From Piezodorus guildinii (taxonomy: Eukaryota > Arthropoda > Insecta > Hemiptera > Pentatomidae), in contig CM041294.1 of the NCBI GenBank assembly GCA_023052935.1, forward strand, positions 27,764,641 to 27,828,640: 64,000 nucleotides of DNA, written 5' to 3'. Positions within the stretch are counted from its first letter, which is position 1, and each line of letters opens with the position of its first letter. Under the pieces are notes generated by a model. The model did no database searches. It had not been told where the DNA came from and was given only the letters and a program-made list of their open reading frames with translations. Positions 22,268-32,699 of this stretch are shown piece after piece. The translations under genes and the position numbers were made by a program.

Positions 22268-22533
22268 AAAATCTGGTGCGGGCAACACACGACTTTCACT
22301 TAGCTCCATTTTTAAAATCAATGAAAGAATTTTCAAATACAGTTAGAGATAAAAATACGTGAAACTATTAAAGAATTAATTTTTTTTTTTTTTTTTTTTT
22401 TTTATAACATCATTTATTGAAATTTACAACTGTACTTCAAAATACAACAAGTAAATGTGTAGAAGATATAAGATAAATAGCGTGATACAGACTTGAAGAA
22501 GAACTACCCAATGGCAGCACTCCTGTAACTTTT

Positions 22534-25230
22534 CTAAACTAGAAGGTCTCGGGGCCATCTTCTTTTCAGACGCCTCGGAGGATTGTCAGGAATGGAAGAG
22601 GAAGCAAGGATTGAAACTAGTGGGTTAGAGTGGGAGAAGAGTTTGTTATGGAAGGAGTGATATCTGGTTCGGGCTAGATCAGCAACAAATGGAATATTTA
22701 GGTCTTTATGGATGAGCTTATTTGTGACAAAGTAAGGAGCATTGAGGATTTTACGAAGGATTTTGGATTGTAAGGATTGGATCCGGGAAGAATTTGAAGG
22801 TTTAGTAGAGCCCCAAAGCTCAACTCCGTAAGTCCATATAGGCCTAATGATAGTCATGTAGAGGAGTCTTTTGTAGTTAAGTGGAAGTTTTGAGCGTTTG
22901 TCAAGTAAGTGTTGAAGTAATCGAAAGCGACGAGCAGTTTCTTGTCGTTTCAGTCTAGTGTGCGGATTCCATGTTAAACGTTTGTCAAGTAGAAGCCCTA
23001 GGTAGCGGATCTGTTCAACTGGAACGAGCGGAATGTTATTGAAGGATACTGTAGGGCAGGATGTCATGAGTTTACGACGGAGGGTAAAGGTTATTTGGTG
23101 GGATTTTTCTGAATTTATTTTAATTCTCCAGTTCTGACACCATACCTGAAGGTCTCTGATGTGGGATTGCAGGGTTTGAGAGGCAATAGTAGGATCGTTA
23201 TTGACTGATAACACACAAGTGTCATCAGCATACGTAGAGAGGAAAGTGTTAGGATTAGTTGGGATGTCAGCTGTATAGACTGTGAAGAGAATGGGTCCGA
23301 GGATACTGCCTTGTGGGACGCCAGCGGACTGAACAAAAAGGGATGAATAGGAGCACTTGTGATTTATTTGGAAGGATCTGTCAGTGAGATAGGACTGGAT
23401 GATGAGGAAGTAAGTTGGCGGAAGGAATTTTCGGAGTTTGTAAAGCAGTCCTGGGAGCCAGACTCGGTCAAAGGCCTGTTCTACGTCAAGAAAGGCTCCA
23501 GTGCAGTACAATCCGCGCTCCAAAGCGGAGGAGACCACATCCACCACACGATGACATTGCTGGATAGTGGAGTGGGATGTTCGAAAGCCAAACTGATGAT
23601 CGGGGATAATATTATTGGAATCAAGGATGGGATAGATACGTTTTAGAAGCAGTTTTTCAAGGATTTTTCCCATGATGCATAAAAGAGAGATGGGGCGGTA
23701 AGAGGACGGATATTCTGGTGGCTTTTTGGGTTTATGTATCATTTTTACTGTGGATAATTTCCAGGAGTCAGGAAAATATGTTGTACGGAGTACAGCATTA
23801 TAAATGTAGGTAAGGAATAGGATGGCTTTCCGTGAAAGGAGTTTTAAAATTTGGGATGTGATTAGATCGGGCCCTGGAGCTTTGCGGGATGACAGACTAT
23901 AAATAATGCTGGAAATTTCAGAAGGATGGAAAGCTTTAGGTGGAAGAGACATTTGGAGAGGAATAGTTAGTTCTGCTTCAATACACTCAAGGTGATCGGG
24001 ATTAAGGATATCCGGGTGTGGAATAAAAGTTTTAAGGAGGTGCTGACCAAAAAGCTGGGCTTTTTCCTCGTCTGATCTTGTCCATCTTTGGGATTCGGTA
24101 AGGAGTGGATGATTGAAGTCTTTAAATTTGAGTAGCTTCTTCGTGGTAGTCCATAATGTTTTGTCAGTAGTGTTGAGATTTTCGGTAAAATTGAGTAAAT
24201 TTTGTATTTTGAATTTTTTTATTTCTGATTTTAGTTTGTTAGTCAGTTTAGTATAATGAGTTTTATCAGATGGGTATCTAGTATTATGCCACTTCACTCT
24301 AGCTCTACGTTTTTCCCTTAATAACATGCAAAGGTGAGGTGGCAAGTTAGTCTGTTTTGTATTGGTTGTAGTTCTGTTTGATGTATTATCTTTTAAACTG
24401 GTCTGTATTGATGTTGTAAGTGTTTCTACTGCTCTGTCAATGTCATTTGTTGTCTTGAGAGGAATTTTCAAGTCCAATTTATTGTCCAAATCATGTCGAA
24501 ATCTGTCCCAGTTGATTCGTCCTGTAATCAGCTTAGGAGAGGAAGGTATTGGAGCGAAATATGAATGTAATAAAAGCAGAACTGGACTATGATCTGATGA
24601 AAGGTCGTCCAAGGTCTTGATGATTGCTTGGGAGGAGGAAATCTGAGACGTGACAAATATATCGAGGATATCTGGACGTTTTTTGCGGGATGTTGGCCAG
24701 TATGTGGGATTCATAGGTGAAAGAATTGAGTAAGAGTTGGATCTTGAGACATGAGAAAGGACATTACCACGGGGATTGGATGATCGACAACCCCATCGTT
24801 GGTGTTTAGCGTTGTAGTCACCTCCAGCTATAAAGCGCGGTCCGAGGGAACGAAATAAGGAATCAAGATGGTTGTATGAAAGGGCATTGCCAGGAGGACA
24901 GTATACAGCTGAGAACATTAAATGGTAAGGACGGGTTGTAATGTTTACTGAGGTGGATTGTATGGTGTCAGTTGGAGTAGAAGGAATAAGGGAATGGGGT
25001 AAGGATTTATGAACAAGTATACAAGAACCAGCATGTGAAGTGTTGTCTGGGTGGTCCGATCTGTAAGTAATGTAGTCACGTACATAAAAATGTGATCGTT
25101 GAGTGAAGTGAGTTTCAGTCAAAAGTGCAATATCTATGTTATTGTCATGTAGAAATAGGTCAAGTTCGTCACGGTGGTTAAGTAGGCCATTTGCATTCCA
25201 CAAAAGAATGGCTAGGGAGTTTTTGTTCAT
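22534..25230 (-). CDS. Jockey-like ORF2: APE endonuclease and reverse transcriptase
   Basis: An unbroken frame of 898 codons. Residues 1-220 are an APE-type endonuclease with LLWNANGL, LLTETHFT, AGGDYNAKHQRWG and SSDHSPVLL, the metal-binding and catalytic blocks. Residues about 440-760 are the reverse transcriptase: SSRKAPGPDLI, YRPISLLCIMGK, motif A LDVEQAFDRVW, motif B AGVPQGSILGP and the catalytic STYADDTCVLS. The C-terminus ends RRLKRRWPRDLLV. No RNase H domain is seen, as usual for Jockey. The start ATG overlaps the ORF1 stop (ATGA at 25227-25230), which suggests coupled translation. All catalytic residues I can check are present, so the enzyme may be functional, although the 5' end of the element is lost. 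Confidence 0.9.
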   Translation of the reverse strand: MNKNSLAILLWNANGLLNHRDELDLFLHDNNIDIALLTETHFTQRSHFYVRDYITYRSDHPDNTSHAGSCILVHKSLPHSLIPSTPTDTIQSTSVNITTRPYHLMFSAVYCPPGNALSYNHLDSLFRSLGPRFIAGGDYNAKHQRWGCRSSNPRGNVLSHVSRSNSYSILSPMNPTYWPTSRKKRPDILDIFVTSQISSSQAIIKTLDDLSSDHSPVLLLLHSYFAPIPSSPKLITGRINWDRFRHDLDNKLDLKIPLKTTNDIDRAVETLTTSIQTSLKDNTSNRTTTNTKQTNLPPHLCMLLREKRRARVKWHNTRYPSDKTHYTKLTNKLKSEIKKFKIQNLLNFTENLNTTDKTLWTTTKKLLKFKDFNHPLLTESQRWTRSDEEKAQLFGQHLLKTFIPHPDILNPDHLECIEAELTIPLQMSLPPKAFHPSEISSIIYSLSSRKAPGPDLITSQILKLLSRKAILFLTYIYNAVLRTTYFPDSWKLSTVKMIHKPKKPPEYPSSYRPISLLCIMGKILEKLLLKRIYPILDSNNIIPDHQFGFRTSHSTIQQCHRVVDVVSSALERGLYCTGAFLDVEQAFDRVWLPGLLYKLRKFLPPTYFLIIQSYLTDRSFQINHKCSYSSLFVQSAGVPQGSILGPILFTVYTADIPTNPNTFLSTYADDTCVLSVNNDPTIASQTLQSHIRDLQVWCQNWRIKINSEKSHQITFTLRRKLMTSCPTVSFNNIPLVPVEQIRYLGLLLDKRLTWNPHTRLKRQETARRFRLLQHLLDKRSKLPLNYKRLLYMTIIRPIWTYGVELWGSTKPSNSSRIQSLQSKILRKILNAPYFVTNKLIHKDLNIPFVADLARTRYHSFHNKLFSHSNPLVSILASSSIPDNPPRRLKRRWPRDLLV

Positions 25231-25434
25231 TGTGGGATATGGAAAGGAACTTCAGAGAGGAGTCTGGTGAGGAGGGTAATAAGAGGTCTTATTGTATTTT
25301 GAAGATCTAAAAGGAAGGATGAAAGGATTGATGTAATTTCGGATGTATTTTGTGAAGGATAGGAGTAGTTGGGAGCTTCTTTGATTATAGGATTAGGTTG
25401 TCTATTAAGAGATTGGGAAGTCCGTCGGGGTTGC
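25227..25434 (-). pseudogene. Jockey ORF1, last ~69 codons
   Basis: The frame just upstream of ORF2 reads LLDLQNTIRPLITLLTRLLS near its end, the kind of C-terminus seen in Jockey ORF1 proteins, and its stop overlaps the ORF2 start. The rest, including any zinc knuckles, is missing because of 5' truncation at the target duplication. Confidence 0.65.
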
Positions 25435-26128
25435 AAAGAATTAATTAAATTAAATTTCTATAGAAACAGGTGTTTTATTAAACATCTATTATATTGTTAT
25501 CTAGAATAATCAGTTAGTGTTATCTTCCTTTCATCACTCTCTATTAACTTTTAAAAGCTTGTGTATGAGATAATATTTTTTCTAAAATCTTTAGCTTTCC
25601 AACGGTATATCATACATGTATTGCTGCTCTTATGTTCAAAAACAAAAAATTTCATTAAAAATATGTTTTTTCAGTTTTTTCCTTTAGTTGGGTAAACTTC
25701 AAGAATTCATTCAATTTATATATTTACCTGTTTTTTCATCAGTGTTAACAAGCTAATATTTGTCTAGATATTTTTTAGCGAGTTTAATCAAAATCGTCGG
25801 AACCGTTTTCGAGAAAACCGAAAAAAGGTGCAAATCGCATGGTTTAAAGTGGCTCTTCTGGTAAGCTCATTTTGAAGAAAAAGGTTTTGTAACGTCTCGG
25901 GCGTATATTTGTCTTAAATATGAAAATTCAGTTTCATAGGACTTACCGTTTCCGCCCGGGAGTTACTACACACACACACACACAGACCTTTTTGCGGGAC
26001 TTTGTTATTTGGACTCAGGGAACCCTAAAATGTGTATTTCCGTTGAAAACTGGAATTCGAAAATTTTCACGATCTCAATACTTTCCCTTAACTATATTAT
26101 AGTAAGGGGAAAGTAAAAAAAAAATTTG

Positions 26129-26519
26129 AGTCGATGCTTTGTGTCTCTTCTGTTCAAGGTATAATAAATTATAGTTCAAGATATTGCTTTACCATCCTGG
26201 TCTTCATAAAACTTGTTTTTTAACAATAATTCCATCAAGTTCTACAAATAGTATATAATAGTATTTAGTAAATAAGTTACTTTACCTTTTGATTGTCAGT
26301 TAATAATTATTGGGGTGTCCTGAAAACAATGCAGTATTTTGAGTTTTTCTTAAAGTAACTCTCTAACTGTTAACTGTTTGTGTTTACTGCATTATTCATT
26401 TGTATGAATGTCAACACTTAGGAATGCTTTTCAAAACGATAATGTTTTTAACCTCCGTAGCATTTAGTTGTTTAGAAATTATTCTGTCTTTAATTATATG
26501 TCGTCTAATATTTTAACAA
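26129..26519. other. No gene seen
   Basis: AT-rich. A sequence TTGGGGTGTCCTGAAAACAA near 26310 might be the end of the mariner remnant downstream, but no matching opposite end was found. Confidence 0.3.
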
Positions 26520-26524
26520 TTGTT

Positions 26525-26880
26525 TAAGCACTTGCAGGGAAACTTAACCTTAACAAGCCGACCGTCCCTGACTACCTCAAGGCGATTGGAAAGGTAATAA
26601 AGCTTGAATGTTGGATTTCACACGCATTAAACGACTGCTTAATAAACAAGTGCAATGAACTATGTAGCCAAACTTCTTTGCCGAAAAAAAAAACAAAAAA
26701 AACTTTTCTATTTAGAATTGTTACATAAGATGGAACGTGCATACTTTACAATAATAATAGACGTTCTATACAGTGGCTCGACAAAGATGAAGTAGTTCAA
26801 CTTTTTGCAAAGCCCTCTACTAATCAAAAACTGTTACTGTTTGGTGGATTTAGTTTGATTCTTAAACCATGGAAAACCAT
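26525..26880 (+). pseudogene. mariner transposase remnant (old)
   Basis: The plus strand reads LAGKLNLNKPTVPDYLKAIG then KVIKLECWISHALND, which corresponds to the second HTH and linker of mauritiana-like mariner transposases. Further on, in another frame, come RRSIQWLDKDE and KLLLFGGF, corresponding to the S-x-Q-W-L-x-K-D-E and V-T-V-W-W segments. Catalytic aspartates are not recovered. It belongs to a different mariner lineage from the one at 13775-15063 and is far more decayed. Confidence 0.65.
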
Positions 26881-27284
26881 CAATGTATGTAGTCAAATTA
26901 ATGTAATACATCGGAAATCGGCAATAATGAAGCCATCTTTGGTCAATCGGAAGCGGTTCATTTTAATCACATAGCTCACGTATGACGTCACAAAAACTGT
27001 TTAAGCTTAATATGAAACTCTGCTGTATTCGCCCTACTCTCTAAAGTCGTCACCTGGACAACTACTTATGTGACAAGAATTTTAATGTAGAAAGAGAATT
27101 AGAAATCATGTTTTTCTGCTTTATCATTTCTAAAGATGAGAAATTCTATTCCGAGGGAATAGATAAGTTGCCGATGCAAGACAGAAAAGTATAGATCGTA
27201 CTGGAAAACATATTGATAAAATAAAACAGTTGTAAAACTTTCTTTTAAAATCAAAATCCTGCATTATTTCCCGGATAACCTATA
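26881..27284. other. No gene seen
   Basis: AT-rich; no recognisable frame or repeat. Confidence 0.3.
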
Positions 27285-27365
27285 GTTTTCTTATAGGTGG
27301 AATAATCAGGAATCAGTAATTTTTTGAAAATTTTTAATTTTGCCAACGTTTCGGCTCCGAAGCTA
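27285..27365 (-). mobile_element. Penelope-like terminal fragment with half a hammerhead
   Basis: The minus strand has GAGCCGAAACGTTGGCAAAA followed by a sequence that matches the tails of the two ribozyme-like remnants at 28131 and 28703 (ACTGATTCCTGATTATTCC). The CTGATGA half of the hammerhead core is missing, replaced by unrelated sequence. Confidence 0.55.
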
Positions 27366-27841
27366 TATATATCCATATGGAAAAAGATCGTGTACCCGTC
27401 AATCATAAAACAGACTAAGATAATCTCTCCCTCGTATGCCAACATCTTCCGTCTCCTTAAATTATAACTTTATTACTTTACTGTACAAATTGCTTATGTA
27501 ATTTATATTTTATTTACTGTATCTTTTCGTTTATAACACCTAGGGTTTTTGTTATTTATTTATTTTATTTTATTTTTATTTTTTATTATATACCTCATAG
27601 ATCTTTTACATACCTCAGATTCTAGTGTTTATAATTTTCTGTTAAAAATGTTGAGCCTTATTGTACATACGAGTATATTGTTTTGTTTTTCCATTGTAAA
27701 TTTTGTAAAACTTTTTAAAAACAAGATAAGCTGTAGTATTTACACTTAGAGGGAAAACCTTCAGGGGTACTCCTCCCAATACTACCTATGTTTATGGTTT
27801 TCCTCAGTTTATGTTTGGACATGGCTCAGTAATGGTACGTT
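27366..27841. other. No gene seen
   Basis: T-rich sequence; a 66-codon plus frame at 27549 is low-complexity and hydrophobic and is not considered a gene. Confidence 0.3.
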
Positions 27842-27843
27842 TC

Positions 27844-27901
<58 letters not shown>

Positions 27902-28130
27902 GTATATATTTTTTTTTTTTTTTTGTTCTACTTCCATATTAAAGTTAAAATTTTTTTATTTTTATGCTATCATCTTCAGACTATGTATCATATGATCATT
28001 ATTTTTATCTATAATATTTAAGTATGTTGGTATATTTTCTGTTTTATTTCAAATGTTATCATTGTCACTACATTCAAAAGAAAATTTTCATTATCACATT
28101 AATATGTATCTCTTTTGTTCTGATGTTTGT

Positions 28131-28168
28131 AGCCCTGATGATGGCCCACAAGCTTCAGTTGGCAAAAT
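28131..28168 (+). ncRNA. Degenerate hammerhead motif (GAAAC lost)
   Basis: AGCCCTGATGATGGCCCACA is present, but the second core GAAAC is replaced by CTTCAG before TTGGC. It should not be catalytic. The copy at 28703-28738 has the same lesion, so it predates the duplication. Confidence 0.5.
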
Positions 28169-28397
28169 TAAAAAATTTCAAAAAATGACTGATTCCTGAT
28201 TATTCCACCTATAATAGTTTCTACAGTCGATTATACATCCTCAATATAATTTTCTTCTGCAATATTTTGAAATATATTAGTTTTAATTAAAATAAAAATA
28301 AACGCACATCAAACAAAAGAATTTACAACACTAAAATATTTAGAAAAAAACAAACATACACAAATGTTGTAAATATTGAAACCGAAAAGAAAGTAAA

Positions 28398-28459
<62 letters not shown>

Positions 28460-28702
28460 GTATATATTTTTTTTTTTTTTTTGTTCTACTTCCATATTAA
28501 AGTCTAAAATTTTTGTAAAAATTTTTTTATTTTTATGCTAATCATCTTCAGACTATGTATCATATGATCATTATTTTTATCTATAATATTTAAGTATGTT
28601 GGTATATTTTCTGTTTTATTTCAAATGTTATCATTGTCACTACATTCAAAAGAAAATTTTCATTATCACATTAATATGTATCTCTTTTGTTCTGATGTTT
28701 GT

Positions 28703-28738
28703 AGCCCTGATGATGGCCCACAAGCTTCAGTTGGCAAA
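28703..28738 (+). ncRNA. Degenerate hammerhead motif, duplicate
   Basis: Identical in the core to the motif at 28131-28168, including the loss of GAAAC. Confidence 0.5.
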
Positions 28739-28969
28739 ATTAAAAAATTTCAAAAAATGACTGATTCCTGATTATTCCACCTATAATAGTTTCTACAGTC
28801 GATTATACATCCTCAATATAATTTTCTTCTGCAATATTTTGAAATATATTAGTTTTAATTAAAATAAAAATAAACGCACATCAAACAAAAGAATTTACAA
28901 CACTAAAATATTTAGAAAAAAACAAACATACACAAATGTTGTAAATATTGAAACCGAAAAGAAAGTAAA

Positions 28970-29018
<49 letters not shown>

Positions 29019-29639
29019 CTTAAATGGATTTACACCACTTTTGTTTCCATTTATTCATTTCGTTTGTTTCCTATTAATAATATTATAATCTTGGGAACTC
29101 TATTTTTTGTCCAGACACCATGTGAATAAGTTAATTACTCCGGAGTTTCTATAGGGGTTCTCTACAATCTAAATTGAAACACCAACCACGATTGTAATTA
29201 ATTTTGCTCTGAATTAGTACAAAGTCAAAAGTCTATGTGCAGGAAATGGAATAGTGTGTCACAAAGCTATATTTAGACGAATATAAATTTATTCGTGCGT
29301 TATAATAAAAATTTAATATAATACGTAGATATTTAGAAGAAGTTTATTCGGAAATTTTATATAATTATTCATGAATTAGCGTTAATAGTATAGACTTATA
29401 ATATACAAGATTTTAGAAAAGTTAATATGCAATAAAATAAGTAAATAGAAAGTTGTTATTAGGGCATAAACTTATTAATGTGTTATTTAAAAGATTGTGA
29501 AGAGGGAGGTTATCGTGCGGAGGCAACACTGATTAACGAGTATCGTAAAGTTTATATTCATTCACACAGTATTAAAGATTTAAAAATATTTTATACACTT
29601 AAGTACTATTTTTATGTTACAAAAAACAAATATTGTATG
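29019..29639. other. No gene seen
   Basis: AT-rich; no motif or shared repeat noticed. Confidence 0.3.
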
Positions 29640-30585
29640 AAAAAATAGTTTTGCTCTTTTCTCCGTTCCTTGGATATCGAATTCGTTCAGCTTATACATT
29701 ATTCCGTTTTTTATCAATGCTAACAAGATGATATGGTTAATTTATTCAAATGTACAAAGTTGAAGGTACTTTAGAGGAAGAAAATTTAAGACATCGGCAT
29801 TCAAGCTCTGTCAGATTATTTCAATCAGAATCTAAAATAATCAGTTATCTTCTTTTCATCACTCTCTATTAACTTTTAAAAGCTTGTGTATGAGATAATA
29901 TTTTTTCTAAAATCTTTAGCATTCCAACGGTATATCATACATGTATATTACTGCTCTTATGTTCAAAAACAAAAAACTGCACTATTTTTTTTTTTTCAGT
30001 TTTCTCCTTTAGTTGTTTTTTAAATTCGCACAACTTACATATTTACCAGTTTTTTATCAGTGGTAACAAGATAATATAGTTAATTTTATAAAATCAACAA
30101 AATTACAGGTACTTTAGAGAATTTTTTTTTAAATATCGGCATTTAAGCCCTGTCAGACCATTTCAATCAGAATGAAACTTACATCATACTAAATCATGTT
30201 AAAATTTACAGCGATATAGGGAGTTCAATCAAAATCGTTAGAGCCGTTTTTGAGAAAATCGTATAAAGTTGCTAAATGCATAGTATAAAGTGGCTCTTCT
30301 AGTGAGCTCAATTTGATGAAAAAGGTGCTGTAACATCTCGGGTGTATAGTTATCCTAAATATGAAATTTCAGTTTCGTATGACTTTTCACTTTCTTTCTA
30401 GACTTGCCGCACACACACATACACACTCACCGACACACTGCAGACTCACGCACGGACAAACAGACACACTAATCTCTTTTCGGGAATAGGTTATTTAGAC
30501 TCAGGGACCTTGAAACGTGTATTTTCATAGAAAACTGGAATTTGAAAATTTTCACTATCGCAATATTTACTCTTACTATATATTT
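29640..30585 (+). mobile_element. Rep-A copy 3, rearranged
   Basis: Contains Rep-A blocks in plus orientation, but the part around 29690-29830 (GTACTTTAGAGGAAGAAAAT through CAGATTATTTCAATCAGAAT) occurs before the block starting AATAATCAGTTATCTTCTTT and again after it (30100-30180), so an internal segment is duplicated. The 3' side ends with a degenerate hairpin (TTACTATATATTTCATAT). The 5' terminus is absent. Confidence 0.65.
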
Positions 30586-30708
30586 CATATCAGGGCTAAT
30601 GATGGCCCACAATGGGGGTCGAAACGCTTGCAAAAAATAAACTGTTGAAACTACTCAACTGTTTCATTCTCCGTCCTCCACCCGGGCTAATTCCTTTTAG
30701 TAGACAAA
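30586..30708 (+). mobile_element. Penelope-like terminal fragment with degenerate hammerhead
   Basis: GGGCTAATGATGGCCCACAA, then GGGGGTCGAAACGC, then AACTGTTGAAACTACTCAAC and CCACCCGGGCTAATTCCTTT match the right end of the Penelope insertion at 4006-8013. The first core is CTAATGA instead of CTGATGA, which should abolish cleavage. It abuts the hairpin end of Rep-A copy 3. Confidence 0.65.
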
Positions 30709-31040
30709 TCTTTCAGTGGCGCGACAGGCCCTGTAGGCCCTGGGCCTCACGGTGTAAATTCTTACGAGTTTTATTTTACCAAAATCCCAGAGTTGTGGAT
30801 CATTTATTTTGAAATTGTTCAGCTCTATTATTTTATAGCAGATTTTTTCTTTTGTTTATATTCCATATATTTTGTATATATCTATATAAATAGGTTTTAT
30901 TTTTTTTTACACATTTGTAAAAAAAAGTTTATTTTATAGTCTCTCGGCCAGACATGTGTATATATTGAAGTGTATATTTACTGTATGGCATTGTTATTTT
31001 TAAGAAATATAGTTCCAAAATAAATGTATTTTATTATTAT
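30709..31040. other. SINE-related 3' sequence, otherwise no gene
   Basis: GTGGCGCGACAGGCC and TGTAGGCCCTGGGCC at 30715-30760 repeat the 3' part of the SINE at 31041-31335, probably a truncated second copy. The remainder to 31040 is AT-rich. Confidence 0.45.
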
Positions 31041-31335
31041 ATATCTTCCAGTGGCGCGACAGGCCGTGTAGGCCCTGGGGCCCCGCGGTGTAATCTCCCG
31101 CGAGTTTACACTCACGTTTCACGATACAATTTTTAGTGTAGGGTCATCACTCCATTCGACTAATTTTGTGAGTTGCCAACTTTTGGCTGGAAGGGTCTCA
31201 CATACCCGGGGGAGAAGTTTTGAGTGAATCCCCATTTTTTAAATCCTTATAAAAGCCCCGCCGGGACTGGGATTCGAACTCAGAACCTGTAGCATGAGAG
31301 ACTAGCGCGCTAGCCACTCAGCCACGGGCTCCCTG
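31041..31335 (-). mobile_element. tRNA-derived SINE
   Basis: On the minus strand the 5' end GGGAGCCCGTGGCTGAGTGG carries a box A (TGGCTGAGTGG), and GAGTTCGAATCCC (box B) follows about 45 bases later, the spacing of an internal RNA polymerase III promoter. The body then runs through a GC-rich part to GGCCTGTCGCGCCAC near 31050. The tRNA part does not close an acceptor stem, so it is not a tRNA gene. Confidence 0.75.
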
Positions 31336-32129
31336 ATAGAAGACATATAATAATCATAATATTTTTTTGATAAGTGCACTTTTCGTTACGATGATTATGA
31401 TAAACCTTTAATTGGTCAAACTGAACTTTTCTAAATATAAATAACACCACATTTAATTTGCAAGGTGTGCGAACTGGTTTATCAAATTGTGTTTTAAGCA
31501 GAGAAGTAAGTGGAAGATTAGTGTTTAGTGCACCAGCTATCTTCGTCCAATCAAGGAATAACTTCTATCATGAGTTATGTATTTGATAGCACCATACCGT
31601 AAAACTAGGGAAACCCTCGCTTTGCCGAAGTGTCTCGTCGGATTGGAGCGTAGGCCTGAAGAGGAACCTGATAAACAGATTTAGGGAGGAGGAAGAGGAG
31701 TAGGGAAGGAACCCTATTACTAACACACCTCCAACTCAATAACCCTCTCCGGATGAATAAGGGCGAGACACAAATATAATCAGCCCTTACAATGGTCCAA
31801 TCCCAGGGCCAATCACAACTCAAAGGTAGGAGGGGGAGGAGGGGGGCCGTCCAAATTGCAGCTCTCGCTCATTAAATTATTTTCCCATATTTCTTCGGCT
31901 CAACTTCCTTTGGAACAGCGAAATTTTATTCAAGGAATGAACACACGCTAATCCTGCAAGTCTTCTTTTAAGAACTTCTTCCAAAATAGAATCAATCATA
32001 CTTTTTTTTCTTCTTTTTTTTTCCTGGAAATTTTTATTTTTCAGACAGTGTTGACAAGATGAACGTGCAGTTTTTATTTAAACCGTATGAAGCTACTATA
32101 AATTATCGTAGATTCTATTATTATTTCCA
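31336..32129. other. No gene seen; GC-rich island with CCAAT-like boxes
   Basis: Bases 31600-31860 are far less AT-rich than the rest and are not obviously a repeat. They contain GTCCAATCC and GGCCAATCA close together (31794-31816) followed by GGAGGGGGAGGAGGGGGGCC. A minus frame of 72 codons here has no recognisable motif. A promoter or enhancer in the RGK intron is possible but unproven. Confidence 0.3.
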
Positions 32130-32620
32130 CTTACCTATATATGAAACATATAGTAAGGGAAAGTATTGTGATCGTGAAAATTTTCGAATTCCAGTTTTCG
32201 ACAGAAATACACGTTTTAGGATCTCCTGAGTCCAAATGACCAAGTCCCGCAAAAACATCTTTGTGTGTGTGGAAACTCCCGGGCGAAAACGAAAAGTCCT
32301 ATGAAATTTAAATTTCATATTTAAGACAACTATACACCCGAGATGTTACAGTAACTTTTTCATCAAATTAAGCTAACTAGAAGAGTCACTTTATACTATT
32401 CATTTTGCACCTTTTTACGATATTCTCTAAAACGGCTTTAACGATTTTTATTAAACTCTATATATCGATGTAAAATTGAATAGGCTTTAATATCATGTAA
32501 GTTTCATTCAGATTGAAATAGTCTGACAGGGCTTAAATACTGATATTTTAAATTTTCTTCCTCTAAAGTACCTACAATTTTGTAGATTCTATAAATATAA
32601 CTATATCATATATTTAGTAC
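32130..32620 (-). mobile_element. Rep-A copy 4, 5'-truncated
   Basis: Reads from the hairpin-side end (TATAGTAAGGGAAAGTATTG, GAAAATTTTCGAATTCCAGT) to the AGTACCTACAATTTTGTAGA region, then stops. It is diverged from the younger copies, for example GAAACATATAG in place of the hairpin loop. Confidence 0.7.
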
Positions 32621-32699
32621 TGAAAAAAACCCTGGTAATTGAAGAAAAAATGCCTCGTGGGATAGGTGCTCCCAGCGTATCGATTGTGCAATAGTATAC

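Larger units (their letters stand above)
22382..25434 (-). mobile_element. Jockey-clade LINE insertion, nearly full ORF2
   Basis: A 12-base duplication AAAGAATTAATT (22370-22381, 25435-25446) flanks the element. On the minus strand it contains the end of ORF1, a complete ORF2, a 150-base 3' UTR and a poly(A) tail (T run 22382-22403 on the plus strand). It is 5'-truncated within ORF1. At least five fragments of the same family lie elsewhere in the window (12786, 38430, 44376, 47079, 47830). Confidence 0.9.
22268..26128 (+). mobile_element. Rep-A copy 2, split by a Jockey insertion
   Basis: The left block (22268-22381) starts with TCTGGTGCGGGCAACACACG and ACTTTCACTTAGCTCC. The right block (25435-26128) runs to the hairpin end at about 26100, followed by GGGGAAAGTAAAAA. 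An (AC)n run lies at 25970-25982. Removing the LINE and one target copy restores a normal Rep-A order. Confidence 0.75.
27842..29018 (+). repeat. Tandem duplication of ~570 bases between (TA)n tracts
   Basis: Bases 27850-28400 and 28406-28975 are near-identical direct copies, each running from a (TA)n tract through TTCTACTTCCATATTAAAG and a Penelope-like tail to GAAACCGAAAAGAAAGTAAA and the next (TA)n tract. A third (TA)n run (28976-29018) closes the array. A few bases differ, such as an extra AAATTTTTGT in copy 2. Slippage or unequal exchange between the TA tracts is the simplest origin. Confidence 0.9.

Noticed and set aside
31260..31335. Possible minus-strand tRNA gene
   Set aside because: Arms do not close properly and the SINE body follows; a related 3' piece lies at 30715.
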